A stretch of DNA of 40,732 nt from a virus: IMG/VR virus record IMGVR_UViG_3300045993_000439, positions 1 to 40,732 of that record. One strand, given 5' to 3'. The notes under the pieces are model-generated. The model worked only from the letters and a program-made list of their open reading frames with translations. It was not told the origin of the DNA and ran no database searches. Positions 29,264 through 37,997 of the stretch are shown here, in pieces. Made by a program: the position numbers and the translations under genes. Each line of letters starts with the position of its first letter. The stretch's first letter is position 1.

Positions 29264-30736
29264 ATGGAGAAAAGAACATTACAAGGTTTCAAAGACCTCT
29301 ACTGCAAGTACTTCTACCTCGAGAAAGCTGAGGTACTTGATATGATAATTGCACTAGCAGTATCCGCTAAGGCTCCGACAGATGGTATATGGATGATGAT
29401 TGTTGGTGCACCTTCAGGAGGTAAGACTGAAATGCTCAACACTATTTTTGATGTAACTCATAACCACGTGATCTCTAACCTAACTGCTAACACATTCCTT
29501 TCATCTATGAAGGGTGCAGCTGGATCAGAGAACTCACTCCTCCATCGTATCGGTCCTCGAGGACTCCTTACCTTCAAAGACTACACCTCACTCATGAGTC
29601 AGCGTTCAGAAGTACGTGAAGAAATCCTAGGCCAGATGCGTGAAATCTACGACGGCTTCCTTAAGAAGGAATCAGGTAACGGTAATCAGCAAGTATGGAA
29701 GGGTAAACTCAATGTTCTTATTGCTGTAACAGATGCTATCTATACATCAGAGGGGAATAGTGCGGCGATGGGACGACGTGTTCTTATGTATGAGCTACCG
29801 GTTATGGATGATGAGAACCGTGTGAAGATGACACGTGCGGCTATGAAGAATCGTGTGAGTATCGAGGCTATACGTGAGGAGCTACGTATCTATGGGAAGG
29901 AACTTGTAGATCAGTTGATTAAGGAGTTACCACCTCCAGAGAAGATGATACCTATTAGTGATGATGAACTAGAGAGTATCATTGAGTTAGGTAACTTCAT
30001 AACACGTGCGCGTACTGGAGTAGAGCGTGATTATAGGGGTACCCTCACCTTCGTAAATGAGCCTGAGCTCCCAATGCGTACGTGTGGTCAGCTCTCTAAC
30101 TTGGCGCAGTACATCATGTACTGTAGAGGTGATGAGCATCTAGCACAAGAGACACAGGAGTTTATATTCAAGGTAGCAATCGACTCTATCCCGAAGCAAC
30201 GACGACAAGCTATCTATCTACTCTCTAAGTATCGTGAACTTACTTCTAAGGGTGCAGCTACAAAGATAGGTATGCCAACTGAGACGATGCGTATGGCTCT
30301 CGAGGAGCTCAACGTGCAAGGTATCTGTGAACGTTATATTAAGAACGAGGGAGCGAGTGACTTTTGGAAGATCAAAGATAAGTGCAGACTTGTGATGGAG
30401 AAGTATGCAGGTATCGGTTATGAGGATGAGGAACTAACAGACGACGATGAATCAGTAGGAGCGTACTCAATACCATCCTTTATGAGTAGTGCGATGGGTA
30501 TAGCAAAAGGATATAGTGATGATCCAGGGGAAGCAAGAATCCAGAAGCAAGTAGAGAAAGAAAAGAACGATGCGTTCGTAAATGACTTAATGAAAACAGG
30601 GCACGAGTATACAAAAGAGAATAGAATCAAGGAGTTACAAGGGTTATTGATGAGAGGTAAGAATCCACTCAATCACGTACTCGAGGCACAGCTAGATGAG
30701 AAGTACACAACTGAGCTAGAGGAACTACTTAAGTAA
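29264..30736 (+). CDS. AAA-type ATPase, replicative helicase-like
   Basis: 490 residues. P-loop GAPSGGKTEML (48-58), Walker B-like region GLLTFKDYTSL, and sensor/arginine segment MGRRVLMYELP place it with the phage AAA ATPases paired with CHC2 proteins. A helix-rich winged-helix-like C-terminus (TSKGAATKIGMPTETMRMALEELNVQGICERY) may bind DNA. Starts three bases after the primase-like gene. With no DNA polymerase in the genome it likely recruits the host machinery. Confidence 0.75.
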   Translation: MEKRTLQGFKDLYCKYFYLEKAEVLDMIIALAVSAKAPTDGIWMMIVGAPSGGKTEMLNTIFDVTHNHVISNLTANTFLSSMKGAAGSENSLLHRIGPRGLLTFKDYTSLMSQRSEVREEILGQMREIYDGFLKKESGNGNQQVWKGKLNVLIAVTDAIYTSEGNSAAMGRRVLMYELPVMDDENRVKMTRAAMKNRVSIEAIREELRIYGKELVDQLIKELPPPEKMIPISDDELESIIELGNFITRARTGVERDYRGTLTFVNEPELPMRTCGQLSNLAQYIMYCRGDEHLAQETQEFIFKVAIDSIPKQRRQAIYLLSKYRELTSKGAATKIGMPTETMRMALEELNVQGICERYIKNEGASDFWKIKDKCRLVMEKYAGIGYEDEELTDDDESVGAYSIPSFMSSAMGIAKGYSDDPGEARIQKQVEKEKNDAFVNDLMKTGHEYTKENRIKELQGLLMRGKNPLNHVLEAQLDEKYTTELEELLK

Positions 30737-30740
30737 AAGA

Positions 30741-30778
30741 AAAACCACCCGGGAAAATTATGAAAACCGGGTGGTTTT
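30741..30778. terminator. bidirectional intrinsic terminator
   Basis: AACCACCCGG (30743-30752) pairs with CCGGGTGGTT (30767-30776) around a 14-base loop, with A-tracts before and T-tracts after on each strand. It separates the converging replication operon and the long minus-strand block. Confidence 0.9.
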
Positions 30779-30783
30779 TTCGT

Positions 30784-30834
30784 GGTTCGAACCTAGTAAA
30801 AAAACTAGACTGTGTGGCACATTACCTCCACACA
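30784..30834 (-). other. hairpin trio after the resolvase gene
   Basis: Minus strand in order: TGTGTGG/CCACACA around a 10-base loop containing AGGTAATG; CTAGT/ACTAG around six Ts; and GGTTCGAACC, self-complementary and resembling a T-loop. Order and motifs recall D, anticodon and T arms but there is no acceptor stem, so a tRNA remnant is only a possibility. Confidence 0.4.
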
Positions 30835-30842
30835 ATTATAGT

Positions 30843-31232
30843 TTACAACTCAACTTCATATTCGGCAAGTGAACTACACTCTTCTATGGTGATACTTTTT
30901 TTATCTGCTTTAGCTCTGTACCTCTTCCATGAATCTATGTTAATCATATAGAGAGTCTTAAGCTTGCGTGGCTCGTAAAATACGATTCCTACGTAAGCTT
31001 TACATCCCGACCAGACACATATATCAAATGGCTTCTGATCGAACCCTACATCAGGGATTTTGTACATCAGGACACGGTTCTTAGCAGCGAATAGGTTAGC
31101 TTCTTGATGCTCCTTTACTTCAGAGTACGGTAGAGACTTGCTCTTCGCTATCTTTAGCTCAATAACACAGGTGTGTTTTACATTGTTGCGGATCCAGTCT
31201 TTTACTACCGGATATAAGGTAGCCTCACGCAT
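30843..31232 (-). CDS. RecU/Holliday-junction-resolvase-like nuclease
   Basis: 129 residues. Glu25-Leu-Lys27 in CVIELKIAKS, then SLPYSEVKEHQEANL and KIPDVGFDQKPFDICVW match the PD-(D/E)XK family that includes phage RecU-like resolvases, in which Asp, Glu and Lys bind the metal and the Q-helix contacts DNA. It would resolve recombination intermediates before packaging. Last gene before the bidirectional terminator. Confidence 0.75.
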   Translation of the reverse strand: MREATLYPVVKDWIRNNVKHTCVIELKIAKSKSLPYSEVKEHQEANLFAAKNRVLMYKIPDVGFDQKPFDICVWSGCKAYVGIVFYEPRKLKTLYMINIDSWKRYRAKADKKSITIEECSSLAEYEVEL

Positions 31233-31233
31233 A

Positions 31234-32700
31234 CTAGATGAATCTTCCTTTAATAAGTACAGTTCCTCTTAGGATCTGTGCAGCTGTTGCCGTGCCTACA
31301 GGAAGAGTAAGGATAACATGTACGAAACGTCCTGATTCTACTACTTCCGGAGTAACAAAGTTAACATCCAACGTAGGTGCTACTGCTTCGATAGCTGCTC
31401 CAATAGCGAAAGACTGATGTCCTACTTGTCTACGAACTATGTTAGCTGTTGCGAGAGATACTGCTGATGAGTTAAATCCCATAGCCCACTCAAGAGTTGA
31501 TGCTGTTACAGCTACTGCTGCTCCAGTGTTTCTTGTGTTGATAGTTATACCTTCACATATAAACTTAGATCCTGCGGGTACAGTGAATCCGAACAGTGCG
31601 AAGTCAGTAACAGCTCCTGCTGCTGCCGCGAACTGGAACTTACCACCTAGTGTTGTATAACCTGCTGCGATGTTTGAAAGCGTTGCTGATACTGGAGCTG
31701 TTGAGTTCGTGTGGTTCTCTATCTGTGCACCTGTAAAAGGGTTGCGTCCAGCACTCATACTTAAGTTACCTGCTACCTGTGAAGCATCCATCTGTGTACC
31801 AACGTCCATTGATAGAACCTGAAGTTCTGTGATGATGTTAGTAGGGAATGAAGCAGGTGCGGTGTTGTTGTATACACGAGAGTAGACAGGAAGACCTGTT
31901 GATCCCCACATCTTCTGGTATCCAATCGGAACAGGAAGTGATAAGTAACCAACCATTTCACCAGTAGATGTATTCTGAATAGTAAAGATTGCATTGTCAT
32001 CATCAATAACAATATCGTATACGAAGTAGTTAGCTGTGTAGTAAGCGTTACTCATATTAAGGTTACCTCCCACTGTATTACCATTAGATGCAACTTTAGA
32101 GATTATATTTGTAATAGCAATTTCAACGTTGTTATAAGTTATAACTCCCTGAATTACCCCTGAGTTAGTCATACGGAAACATGTTCCGTTTGGTACTAGA
32201 AGAGTAGTAGTAACAGGTACTCCAAATCCAAAGTCAGCAATAGTTCCTGATACCATTGAGTGTCGGTATCTTTTTTTGAACTGTAAAGGAACACGTACCA
32301 TCTTATAGAAGAGTCTCTGTGACTGTAGAATACTTACAGCAGATAGTGTGGTGAGGTTCGTAGAGTTGAATATATACCCAGCAAGTGTTGACTGTACTGG
32401 TACGAATGTAGTTGAAGCAGGTGTCCACTTCTGTACGTTTACTGTTGCACCTTCGAACATTTCAATAAGCTCAGGAATATAGTTACCTGTGATTAGGTTT
32501 CCTTTTCTATCTGTACGAATCATCGTAGCAAAGTCATCATTCTTACCAGCCATAAGTAAAGCTCCCTGTGTTGCAGGAAAGAACTCTCTGTTTGTTTTTG
32601 TAACGTAGTTACCTGAAACATCAATGAGGTGTTGCCATAGACCACCTGTTGTTGAATTACCTTTTAATTGTCCCCCCCCTAAAAAATCTATTAGTGCCAT
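31234..32700 (-). CDS. virion/tail protein (putative), 488 residues
   Basis: Starts MALIDFLGGGQLKG and is beta-rich and Ser/Thr/Asn-rich throughout, with a jelly-roll-like centre (FVYDIVIDDDNAIFTIQNTSTGEMVGYLSLPVP) and a C-terminal sandwich (GRFVHVILTLPVGTATAAQILRG). No enzyme motif. Beside a tail fibre gene, so probably a receptor-binding or fibre-base protein, unusually on the strand opposite the other virion genes. An extended -10 TGATATAAT lies just upstream. Confidence 0.6.
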   Translation of the reverse strand: MALIDFLGGGQLKGNSTTGGLWQHLIDVSGNYVTKTNREFFPATQGALLMAGKNDDFATMIRTDRKGNLITGNYIPELIEMFEGATVNVQKWTPASTTFVPVQSTLAGYIFNSTNLTTLSAVSILQSQRLFYKMVRVPLQFKKRYRHSMVSGTIADFGFGVPVTTTLLVPNGTCFRMTNSGVIQGVITYNNVEIAITNIISKVASNGNTVGGNLNMSNAYYTANYFVYDIVIDDDNAIFTIQNTSTGEMVGYLSLPVPIGYQKMWGSTGLPVYSRVYNNTAPASFPTNIITELQVLSMDVGTQMDASQVAGNLSMSAGRNPFTGAQIENHTNSTAPVSATLSNIAAGYTTLGGKFQFAAAAGAVTDFALFGFTVPAGSKFICEGITINTRNTGAAVAVTASTLEWAMGFNSSAVSLATANIVRRQVGHQSFAIGAAIEAVAPTLDVNFVTPEVVESGRFVHVILTLPVGTATAAQILRGTVLIKGRFI

Positions 32701-32720
32701 ATATGTTTGTTATTTTATAA

Positions 32721-34475
32721 TTATATCACCTGATAATAAATGCTCCTCTTACCTACCATTAAGTATGGGGATAAGACCGCAACTGTGAACTGTCCAGTCC
32801 CAGCCTTTGCTGAGAACTCAGCCATGTCCAGCTCCCAGTCATCACCCACTCTACCTGTTGCGGTATCAGGATTTTTGAATACAAGTATTTTATTAGTACC
32901 AGTGATACTTGCATCTATAATAGTAAAAGTATTTGATGAGATAGGAGTAGTTCCAAAATCAATTTCTGCTGCCGTCACAGATACACTACCAGCACTAGCA
33001 GAAGGTGTACCGTGAGTATGATCTGCTCTAGCGTAGTCTGTACTTACACCAACAGCAGGAGCCTGTCCAGCTGAAGTCTCACTTACTACAGCAGTTGCAG
33101 GTGTTCCTCCTCCAGAAATAGTTATATCACCACTCCCTAGAACTGATCCACCATTTATTGTCTTAATATTTGTACCACTCACAAGAGTATCCTGCTTCCC
33201 AGTAATAAGTGCAGCAACTGATGCAGCGAAGTCAGAGATAAATCCAGATGTCTTTGTTCCTGATAGATCAGCAGCACTTCCTGAGAATGCGATAGCTGAC
33301 AGATCATTGAAATACTTTTGAACTTTACCGAATGCTAGAACGATAGAGTCAGTAGAAATTATTGCTGCTCTTGCTCCAGCAATAGCGAACCCTGATAGAA
33401 GTTTACCCATGATTGAGGCACTGGATACAGCTGTAGCAAGGTCACTATCAAGAGCATACTGTGTATGTGGGTCAGCTGCAGCAACGTGCGCCGCATCTAA
33501 TGAAGCAGCAACTCCAGTATTTTCTTTTCCTGAGAGTCCAGTAGTAAGGTCAGTATCAAGCGCATACTGTGTATGTGGATCTCCGGCCGCAACGTGAGCT
33601 ATCACAGGGTCTACTGGTGTACCGTGTGTGTGGTCCTGCCTTGCATAGTTCGTTGAACTTCCAACTGCTTTCGCAATACCAAAAGTTGTTTCATCTGTAA
33701 CAGATGTAGCGGGTGTTCCACCTCCACCTCCAGAAGGGCGAGCAGCTAACTCATCAAGAGCTCCTTGAACATTAGTAGAAGTGAGTCCACCTGTAGGTGT
33801 ATACGTAATCTGACTGGAATTATAGTCCCCAGCAACAGCAACAACTGGACCGGAACGACCGAACACAGAGGTAACGCCGATAGTCATACTCTGATCACCC
33901 CCTCCACGATGGATAGGTACTTCTTTCTTCTTCTTCCACACGTCGATCTCTTTTGCTAGGTCATCTATGTGCGCCTGTAGTACAGGTACTTCATCCTCCA
34001 CCTTACGGACACGTAGCTGTAGCTTAACCACACTCTCCTTTGTCGCATAACCCTGTAATTCACCGGCAATTTTAGCAACCTGTCTCTGAATTGAATCAAA
34101 GATTTCAGTATTAAAGGTTTCCTTAATAACTTCTGTCTTAGTAATAGTAACCGGAGTGACTGGCCTATTAACCAGCTCAATCATGTCTGTACGTAACCCT
34201 TGTATGTCAGTCTTAAGGGAAGAAATTACGTCCTTGAAAGGCGCTGTCTCCAGTGTGTCGTTGAAGTCCTCAAGTAAAACAACAATGTCCTCGAGTGTCA
34301 TCTCCTCAGCAAGCTGTGGATTCTCGAGGAACATCTTTACCTTACTCTGAATATCTAGTTCGCTATCTGTTTCAGTGTCCACCTCAGAACCAAAAAAGAC
34401 GCTCATCCCCTTGATGAACGTTCTCATTTGGTTGACTAGCTGTATCTTTAGGAGGTTGACATTTTCGATAGCCAT
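32721..34475 (-). CDS. tail fibre protein
   Basis: 584 residues. Helical N-terminus with coiled coil (about 40-175), then repeats: DPHTQYALD twice (about 300 and 336) with AHVAA before each, and YAR-x-DHTHGTP twice (about 283 and 487). The DHTHG motif is the metal-binding HxH of trimeric phage fibres and the DPHxQY repeat is the phage tail-fibre repeat. The start has AGGGGA upstream, a clear Shine-Dalgarno site. Likely a trimeric fibre that contacts the host. Confidence 0.8.
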   Translation of the reverse strand: MAIENVNLLKIQLVNQMRTFIKGMSVFFGSEVDTETDSELDIQSKVKMFLENPQLAEEMTLEDIVVLLEDFNDTLETAPFKDVISSLKTDIQGLRTDMIELVNRPVTPVTITKTEVIKETFNTEIFDSIQRQVAKIAGELQGYATKESVVKLQLRVRKVEDEVPVLQAHIDDLAKEIDVWKKKKEVPIHRGGGDQSMTIGVTSVFGRSGPVVAVAGDYNSSQITYTPTGGLTSTNVQGALDELAARPSGGGGGTPATSVTDETTFGIAKAVGSSTNYARQDHTHGTPVDPVIAHVAAGDPHTQYALDTDLTTGLSGKENTGVAASLDAAHVAAADPHTQYALDSDLATAVSSASIMGKLLSGFAIAGARAAIISTDSIVLAFGKVQKYFNDLSAIAFSGSAADLSGTKTSGFISDFAASVAALITGKQDTLVSGTNIKTINGGSVLGSGDITISGGGTPATAVVSETSAGQAPAVGVSTDYARADHTHGTPSASAGSVSVTAAEIDFGTTPISSNTFTIIDASITGTNKILVFKNPDTATGRVGDDWELDMAEFSAKAGTGQFTVAVLSPYLMVGKRSIYYQVI

Positions 34476-34487
34476 ATCCCCTATAGT

Positions 34488-34946
34488 TTACTTCTTTTTA
34501 GCCATAATATCAAAGAAGGCCTGTGCATAGCTGAACCCCTTTCCGTACAGTCCACCTGTTAACGCGTGAGCTAGATTCTTTGCGAATGTTTCAGCTGTAT
34601 TCCTATCATATCTATCAGCTATGAACTTGTGCTGGATGCGGTACGCATCGAGCTCTTGCGCGTACCGGAACTTCTCATTGTTAGCATACTCATCCCACCA
34701 TCTACGTACCAGTGATAGGTCTGTACCACTACCTTGTTGATGGAAGTGCTGGCACTCATGCACCAGTAAGTCCTGTGACAGTGGTCGTTTGGTATAGATA
34801 TAAGGGGCTACGGTGATTACAAGGTCATCTGGTAGCTCGTGCCTTCCTTTTCTAGTAACCTTCTTGATTGTTTCCTCAACAAAAGGTGGCACTTCTGTTT
34901 CTGGATCTCCTTCTATCCACATTACGATTATTGGTAGTGTACTCAT
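34488..34946 (-). CDS. HExxH metallopeptidase-like protein 1
   Basis: 152 residues. VHECQHFHQQG gives HExxH at 63-67, the zinc site of metallopeptidases; a downstream glutamate in QELDAYR could be the third ligand. The rest is helical (a typical Gluzincin-like half). No signal peptide. It could be a virion or host-protein processing enzyme. It overlaps the next gene by four bases, which carries its own HExxH. Confidence 0.65.
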   Translation of the reverse strand: MSTLPIIVMWIEGDPETEVPPFVEETIKKVTRKGRHELPDDLVITVAPYIYTKRPLSQDLLVHECQHFHQQGSGTDLSLVRRWWDEYANNEKFRYAQELDAYRIQHKFIADRYDRNTAETFAKNLAHALTGGLYGKGFSYAQAFFDIMAKKK

Positions 34947-35383
34947 AGTTTCTTAAGTTTCTTAATTGAATTTGGTAATAGCCCATAGACTGCATTACAC
35001 GTTCGCTGGGTCTGTTGCTCTCGCACCACGTTCAGATGATCGTTGAGTGCTGGTGCACACAGATCGTACGCCATAACGTAAAGTGGCTCAGTAAGCACAT
35101 GGCATAGCTCGTGAGTCAGCGTCTCCGCTACATCATCGTACTGTCCGGCGTTGAACTTCCTTTCAAGTGCTGGATATATTGTAACATCGAAGCGTATGTA
35201 TGATACCTGTGTCTTGATCTCTGCCATTACGAACATGTCTGGTCCGGTCTGCTTATCCTCCTTTGCCCACACAATACTGTACGTCCACTCCTGTAGGTAC
35301 ATATGTCGCTTCACTTCCTTGAGTACACGCTTCACATAGTCCTGAAACTTCTCTGTCTTCTTTTTGATTACCTTCTTCTTCAT
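34943..35383 (-). CDS. HExxH metallopeptidase-like protein 2
   Basis: 146 residues. THELCHVL puts HExxH at 91-95; the N-terminus is basic (MKKKVIKKK) and a strand-rich core precedes the motif. The SprT-like arrangement, HExxH in a helix after an N-terminal beta segment, is possible. Sequence-unrelated to its neighbour outside the motif, so they are two different metal enzymes sharing an operon. Confidence 0.65.
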   Translation of the reverse strand: MKKKVIKKKTEKFQDYVKRVLKEVKRHMYLQEWTYSIVWAKEDKQTGPDMFVMAEIKTQVSYIRFDVTIYPALERKFNAGQYDDVAETLTHELCHVLTEPLYVMAYDLCAPALNDHLNVVREQQTQRTCNAVYGLLPNSIKKLKKL

Positions 35384-35384
35384 A

Positions 35385-36242
35385 CTAGAAATTTCCCTCG
35401 TTTACCTGGAACACAGGAAGGCCATTATCTCTCCACATACGTACCACTGAGTCACGGTCATCGAACACAGCAAGAACATTGTATCTACCTTTAAGCCATG
35501 TATCATATATCTCCTGCTTGATGATGTAGTCAGGTCTCTTATCTCCAGTCTCTCTCATAAATAGACTTGTACAAGTGAGACTTGTCTTATCGTGTATCCA
35601 CTGACGTGTTATCTCTTTACAAGAATCATCTCTACCTGATACAACAATTATATAACAGTCATTCTCTTCAGCTTTAATGAACCCTCTAACAGCACGTTCA
35701 ACTGACTGGTTAACTATATCAACACCAACCTTACTGAAGTCATAGATATCACGATCACCTTTGATTGCTAGTGTTCCATCCATATCTACGATGATACAAC
35801 TAGGTAGTGAGTGGTCGTATTCAACTACAGGTATAGGCTTCACAAACTTACGGTACATATCCATGATCACTGCTTCACCAACACGTTCAACACGGTTACG
35901 ATCACGCTTGAGACATTCTTCTAGTGGTACATCAAGTAAGCTAACAATCTCGATGTCAGCTTTATCTCCGAACTTCTCACGTATAGTTGCCTCGTGTTTC
36001 GGATGGAGGTTAGTGTCATCAACGATTACGTTGTAGTTTTTTGATAGCAGTGTACCTATAGCGAAGTCACGCATCTCTAGTACCGCGTTCTCCTTACTGT
36101 TAGTGAACGTACCCCCGAGCATCTTACGAATATCGTCCTTGTTGAGACGTACAGTATCGCTTGAGTTCTCTATCATATTACGTGCGAGAGTTGATTTTCC
36201 GCAACCTGGCAATCCCTTCATTATGTATATCTTTTTCTTCAT
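35385..36242 (-). CDS. pseT: polynucleotide kinase / 3'-phosphatase
   Basis: 285 residues, bifunctional. N-terminal kinase: P-loop GLPGCGKST (10-18), TVRLNKDDIRKML and DDTNLHPKH with their metal and phosphate ligands, and an Arg-rich lid (RDRNRVERV). C-terminal phosphatase, HAD type: VDMDGTLA (about 152-160) with the nucleophile aspartate, then VSGRDD and FDDRDS. This is the T4 Pnkp layout: it heals RNA or DNA ends so that ligase can seal them. In T4 it repairs tRNAs cut in the anticodon loop. Confidence 0.9.
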   Translation of the reverse strand: MKKKIYIMKGLPGCGKSTLARNMIENSSDTVRLNKDDIRKMLGGTFTNSKENAVLEMRDFAIGTLLSKNYNVIVDDTNLHPKHEATIREKFGDKADIEIVSLLDVPLEECLKRDRNRVERVGEAVIMDMYRKFVKPIPVVEYDHSLPSCIIVDMDGTLAIKGDRDIYDFSKVGVDIVNQSVERAVRGFIKAEENDCYIIVVSGRDDSCKEITRQWIHDKTSLTCTSLFMRETGDKRPDYIIKQEIYDTWLKGRYNVLAVFDDRDSVVRMWRDNGLPVFQVNEGNF

Positions 36243-36244
36243 AC

Positions 36245-36436
36245 TTAGAACTTTTGTTTTAGATCATTAAATTTTGATAACCTTGCTATGTATACATCAT
36301 GATGTGATGGATACTGAAGCATATTTTCATACTCACCTTTTTCATCTTTGATATTCTCAGTAGCACATGTTACTTCTATTGCTCCGTCATCATGTACTTC
36401 ACAGTCTATCTCGATGGTGTACTTTATTTTCTTCAT
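36245..36436 (-). CDS. hypothetical protein, 63 residues
   Basis: Strand-rich N-terminus (KKIKYTIEIDCEVHDDGAIEVTCAT) and helical C-terminus (DVYIARLSKFNDLKQKF). Overlaps the previous gene's stop by four bases. No motif. Lies between kinase and ligase genes and is probably co-translated with them. Confidence 0.6.
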   Translation of the reverse strand: MKKIKYTIEIDCEVHDDGAIEVTCATENIKDEKGEYENMLQYPSHHDVYIARLSKFNDLKQKF

Positions 36437-36639
36437 TGCTTAATTGTTATTACTAATCCATCGTACCTCTGCTCGATGTTCGCCCACTTAGATACCTCGA
36501 TCGCTATCTGTGCAGTACGAGTCTTCATCTTTGATTCGTACTCCTTAGTCATCTCTACAACGAGTGACTCAGAGTATTTCTCAAGCTCCCCCTCAAACAT
36601 TTTTCGTAGCGCTTGCACTACATTTTCGTTAGGGTTCAT
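36433..36639 (-). CDS. hypothetical helical protein, 68 residues
   Basis: One long amphipathic helix (NVVQALRKMFEGELEKYSESLVVEMTKEYESK) and a short strand end (YDGLVITIKQ). Coupled to the 63-residue gene. No family recognised. Confidence 0.6.
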   Translation of the reverse strand: MNPNENVVQALRKMFEGELEKYSESLVVEMTKEYESKMKTRTAQIAIEVSKWANIEQRYDGLVITIKQ

Positions 36640-36640
36640 A

Positions 36641-37702
36641 CTATTTATCTATGTCTACTTTATAAGTTTTATTCCCATGAGGGCGAAGTAACCTAGCTAT
36701 TTGAACCCACATATCACTTCTATCTAAGAAGCCAAAAGCGATTCCCGGATACTTACACTTCTTAATTACTTCAGCTTGCTCCTTTCTTGTTTCGAACTTC
36801 TCAGCTTCATGAACAGCATCCCATGCTTCAGATCCTATCTTACACATTTGATCTTTTATAGTACCTGCGATGTTATCGAACCAACATAACATCTCTTCTG
36901 GTACAGATGCGCGTAGAGTATCATCTGTCTTATCTCTCACTGCTTCCCATACTGTAATCTCATTAAGGCCTGTCATAATTCGGTGCAACTTAACATAGTC
37001 ATCGAACTTAATCTTGTAACGTACGTTTGATACTGGATAGTAAACCACGTAACCCTCTTCGTTCTTCTTGTTGCGTGCCTTCATCTCCTTAACATCTACC
37101 GGATTGATTTCGAACATCGGCATCCCTACCGGTGAGTCAAGGAACGGAAGCATATCTATCACCATAGTACCGGTGTTGATCTCAATGGAACCTAAGTACA
37201 CGAGCCCATCCCATCCTTCGTAATCAACTACGATACGGTTCTCAGGGTAGATGATCTCGAATACATGAGTGTACCCTTCTTTGTTCTTGATGTTAGGGCA
37301 GTTCTTTTGAAACCACTCTGTTGCGAACTGTGCCTGATCGCTCTTGAAGCTACCACGCGTTGCGATCATCGGCTTACCACCAATAAAGTACAGGATACCT
37401 AGTGATCCATCATACTTCTCCATCACAAAAGGAACTTCCCCTGCGATACCAACGACCGGTAAGTTCTTCTCAATGAGCTCTTCATAGTTGAAGAACTTAT
37501 TATAACTACGTGCTATCACTTCACCATCGCTTGTTTTAACGATGAGTCCACGGCACATGAGTGTTACCTCGTCCCACGCCTGAGAGTATTGACACTCCTT
37601 AGTGTAGTTGAAGATAGACAGTCCTGCTTCTGCATGATGAACACACTCAGTAAGTAATCCCTTAGAAACGTATTCACGAATTGCGGTTACGTCTACTTTC
37701 AT
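36641..37702 (-). CDS. rnlA: Rnl1-type RNA ligase
   Basis: 353 residues. Motif I MEKYDGSLG with the AMP-accepting lysine near 95; RGLIV upstream; EEGYVVYY (motif IV) and YKIKFDDYVKLHRI (motif V), in the order and spacing of T4 RNA ligase 1. The first 90 residues match the Rnl1 N-terminal strand pattern around CRGLIV. It seals RNA ends healed by the kinase-phosphatase next door, typically restoring tRNAs cleaved by host defences. Confidence 0.9.
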   Translation of the reverse strand: MKVDVTAIREYVSKGLLTECVHHAEAGLSIFNYTKECQYSQAWDEVTLMCRGLIVKTSDGEVIARSYNKFFNYEELIEKNLPVVGIAGEVPFVMEKYDGSLGILYFIGGKPMIATRGSFKSDQAQFATEWFQKNCPNIKNKEGYTHVFEIIYPENRIVVDYEGWDGLVYLGSIEINTGTMVIDMLPFLDSPVGMPMFEINPVDVKEMKARNKKNEEGYVVYYPVSNVRYKIKFDDYVKLHRIMTGLNEITVWEAVRDKTDDTLRASVPEEMLCWFDNIAGTIKDQMCKIGSEAWDAVHEAEKFETRKEQAEVIKKCKYPGIAFGFLDRSDMWVQIARLLRPHGNKTYKVDIDK

Positions 37703-37703
37703 G

Positions 37704-37988
37704 TTAGTGGTTAGCTTTGATAAGTTTCATAATGATAACTCGCTCTTCGTCAGTGATGTCCCTAAGTGGAATACCTCTACTGATCTCATGGTTCCTGAAT
37801 GCTGACACGATATCACCCGAGATACTATCCATAGTACTAAGCGTCTTCTCACTAAGGTTCTCACGTAGGTGGATAGTATTACCGTACTCAAGTAATGACC
37901 ACCATACATCGTTCCAAAGAACTCTCTCATCGAGAAGTCTCTGCTTAATAAAGTAAGTTCTTATTGATTTGTAGATTTCTTTTATCAT
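37704..37988 (-). CDS. hypothetical protein, 94 residues
   Basis: Helical, basic (KEIYKSIRTYFIKQRLLDERVLW) with a conserved-looking middle STMDSISGDIVSAF. Two bases after the ligase start on the coding strand. No motif. Confidence 0.65.
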   Translation of the reverse strand: MIKEIYKSIRTYFIKQRLLDERVLWNDVWWSLLEYGNTIHLRENLSEKTLSTMDSISGDIVSAFRNHEISRGIPLRDITDEERVIIMKLIKANH

Positions 37989-37997
37989 GTTGTTTGA

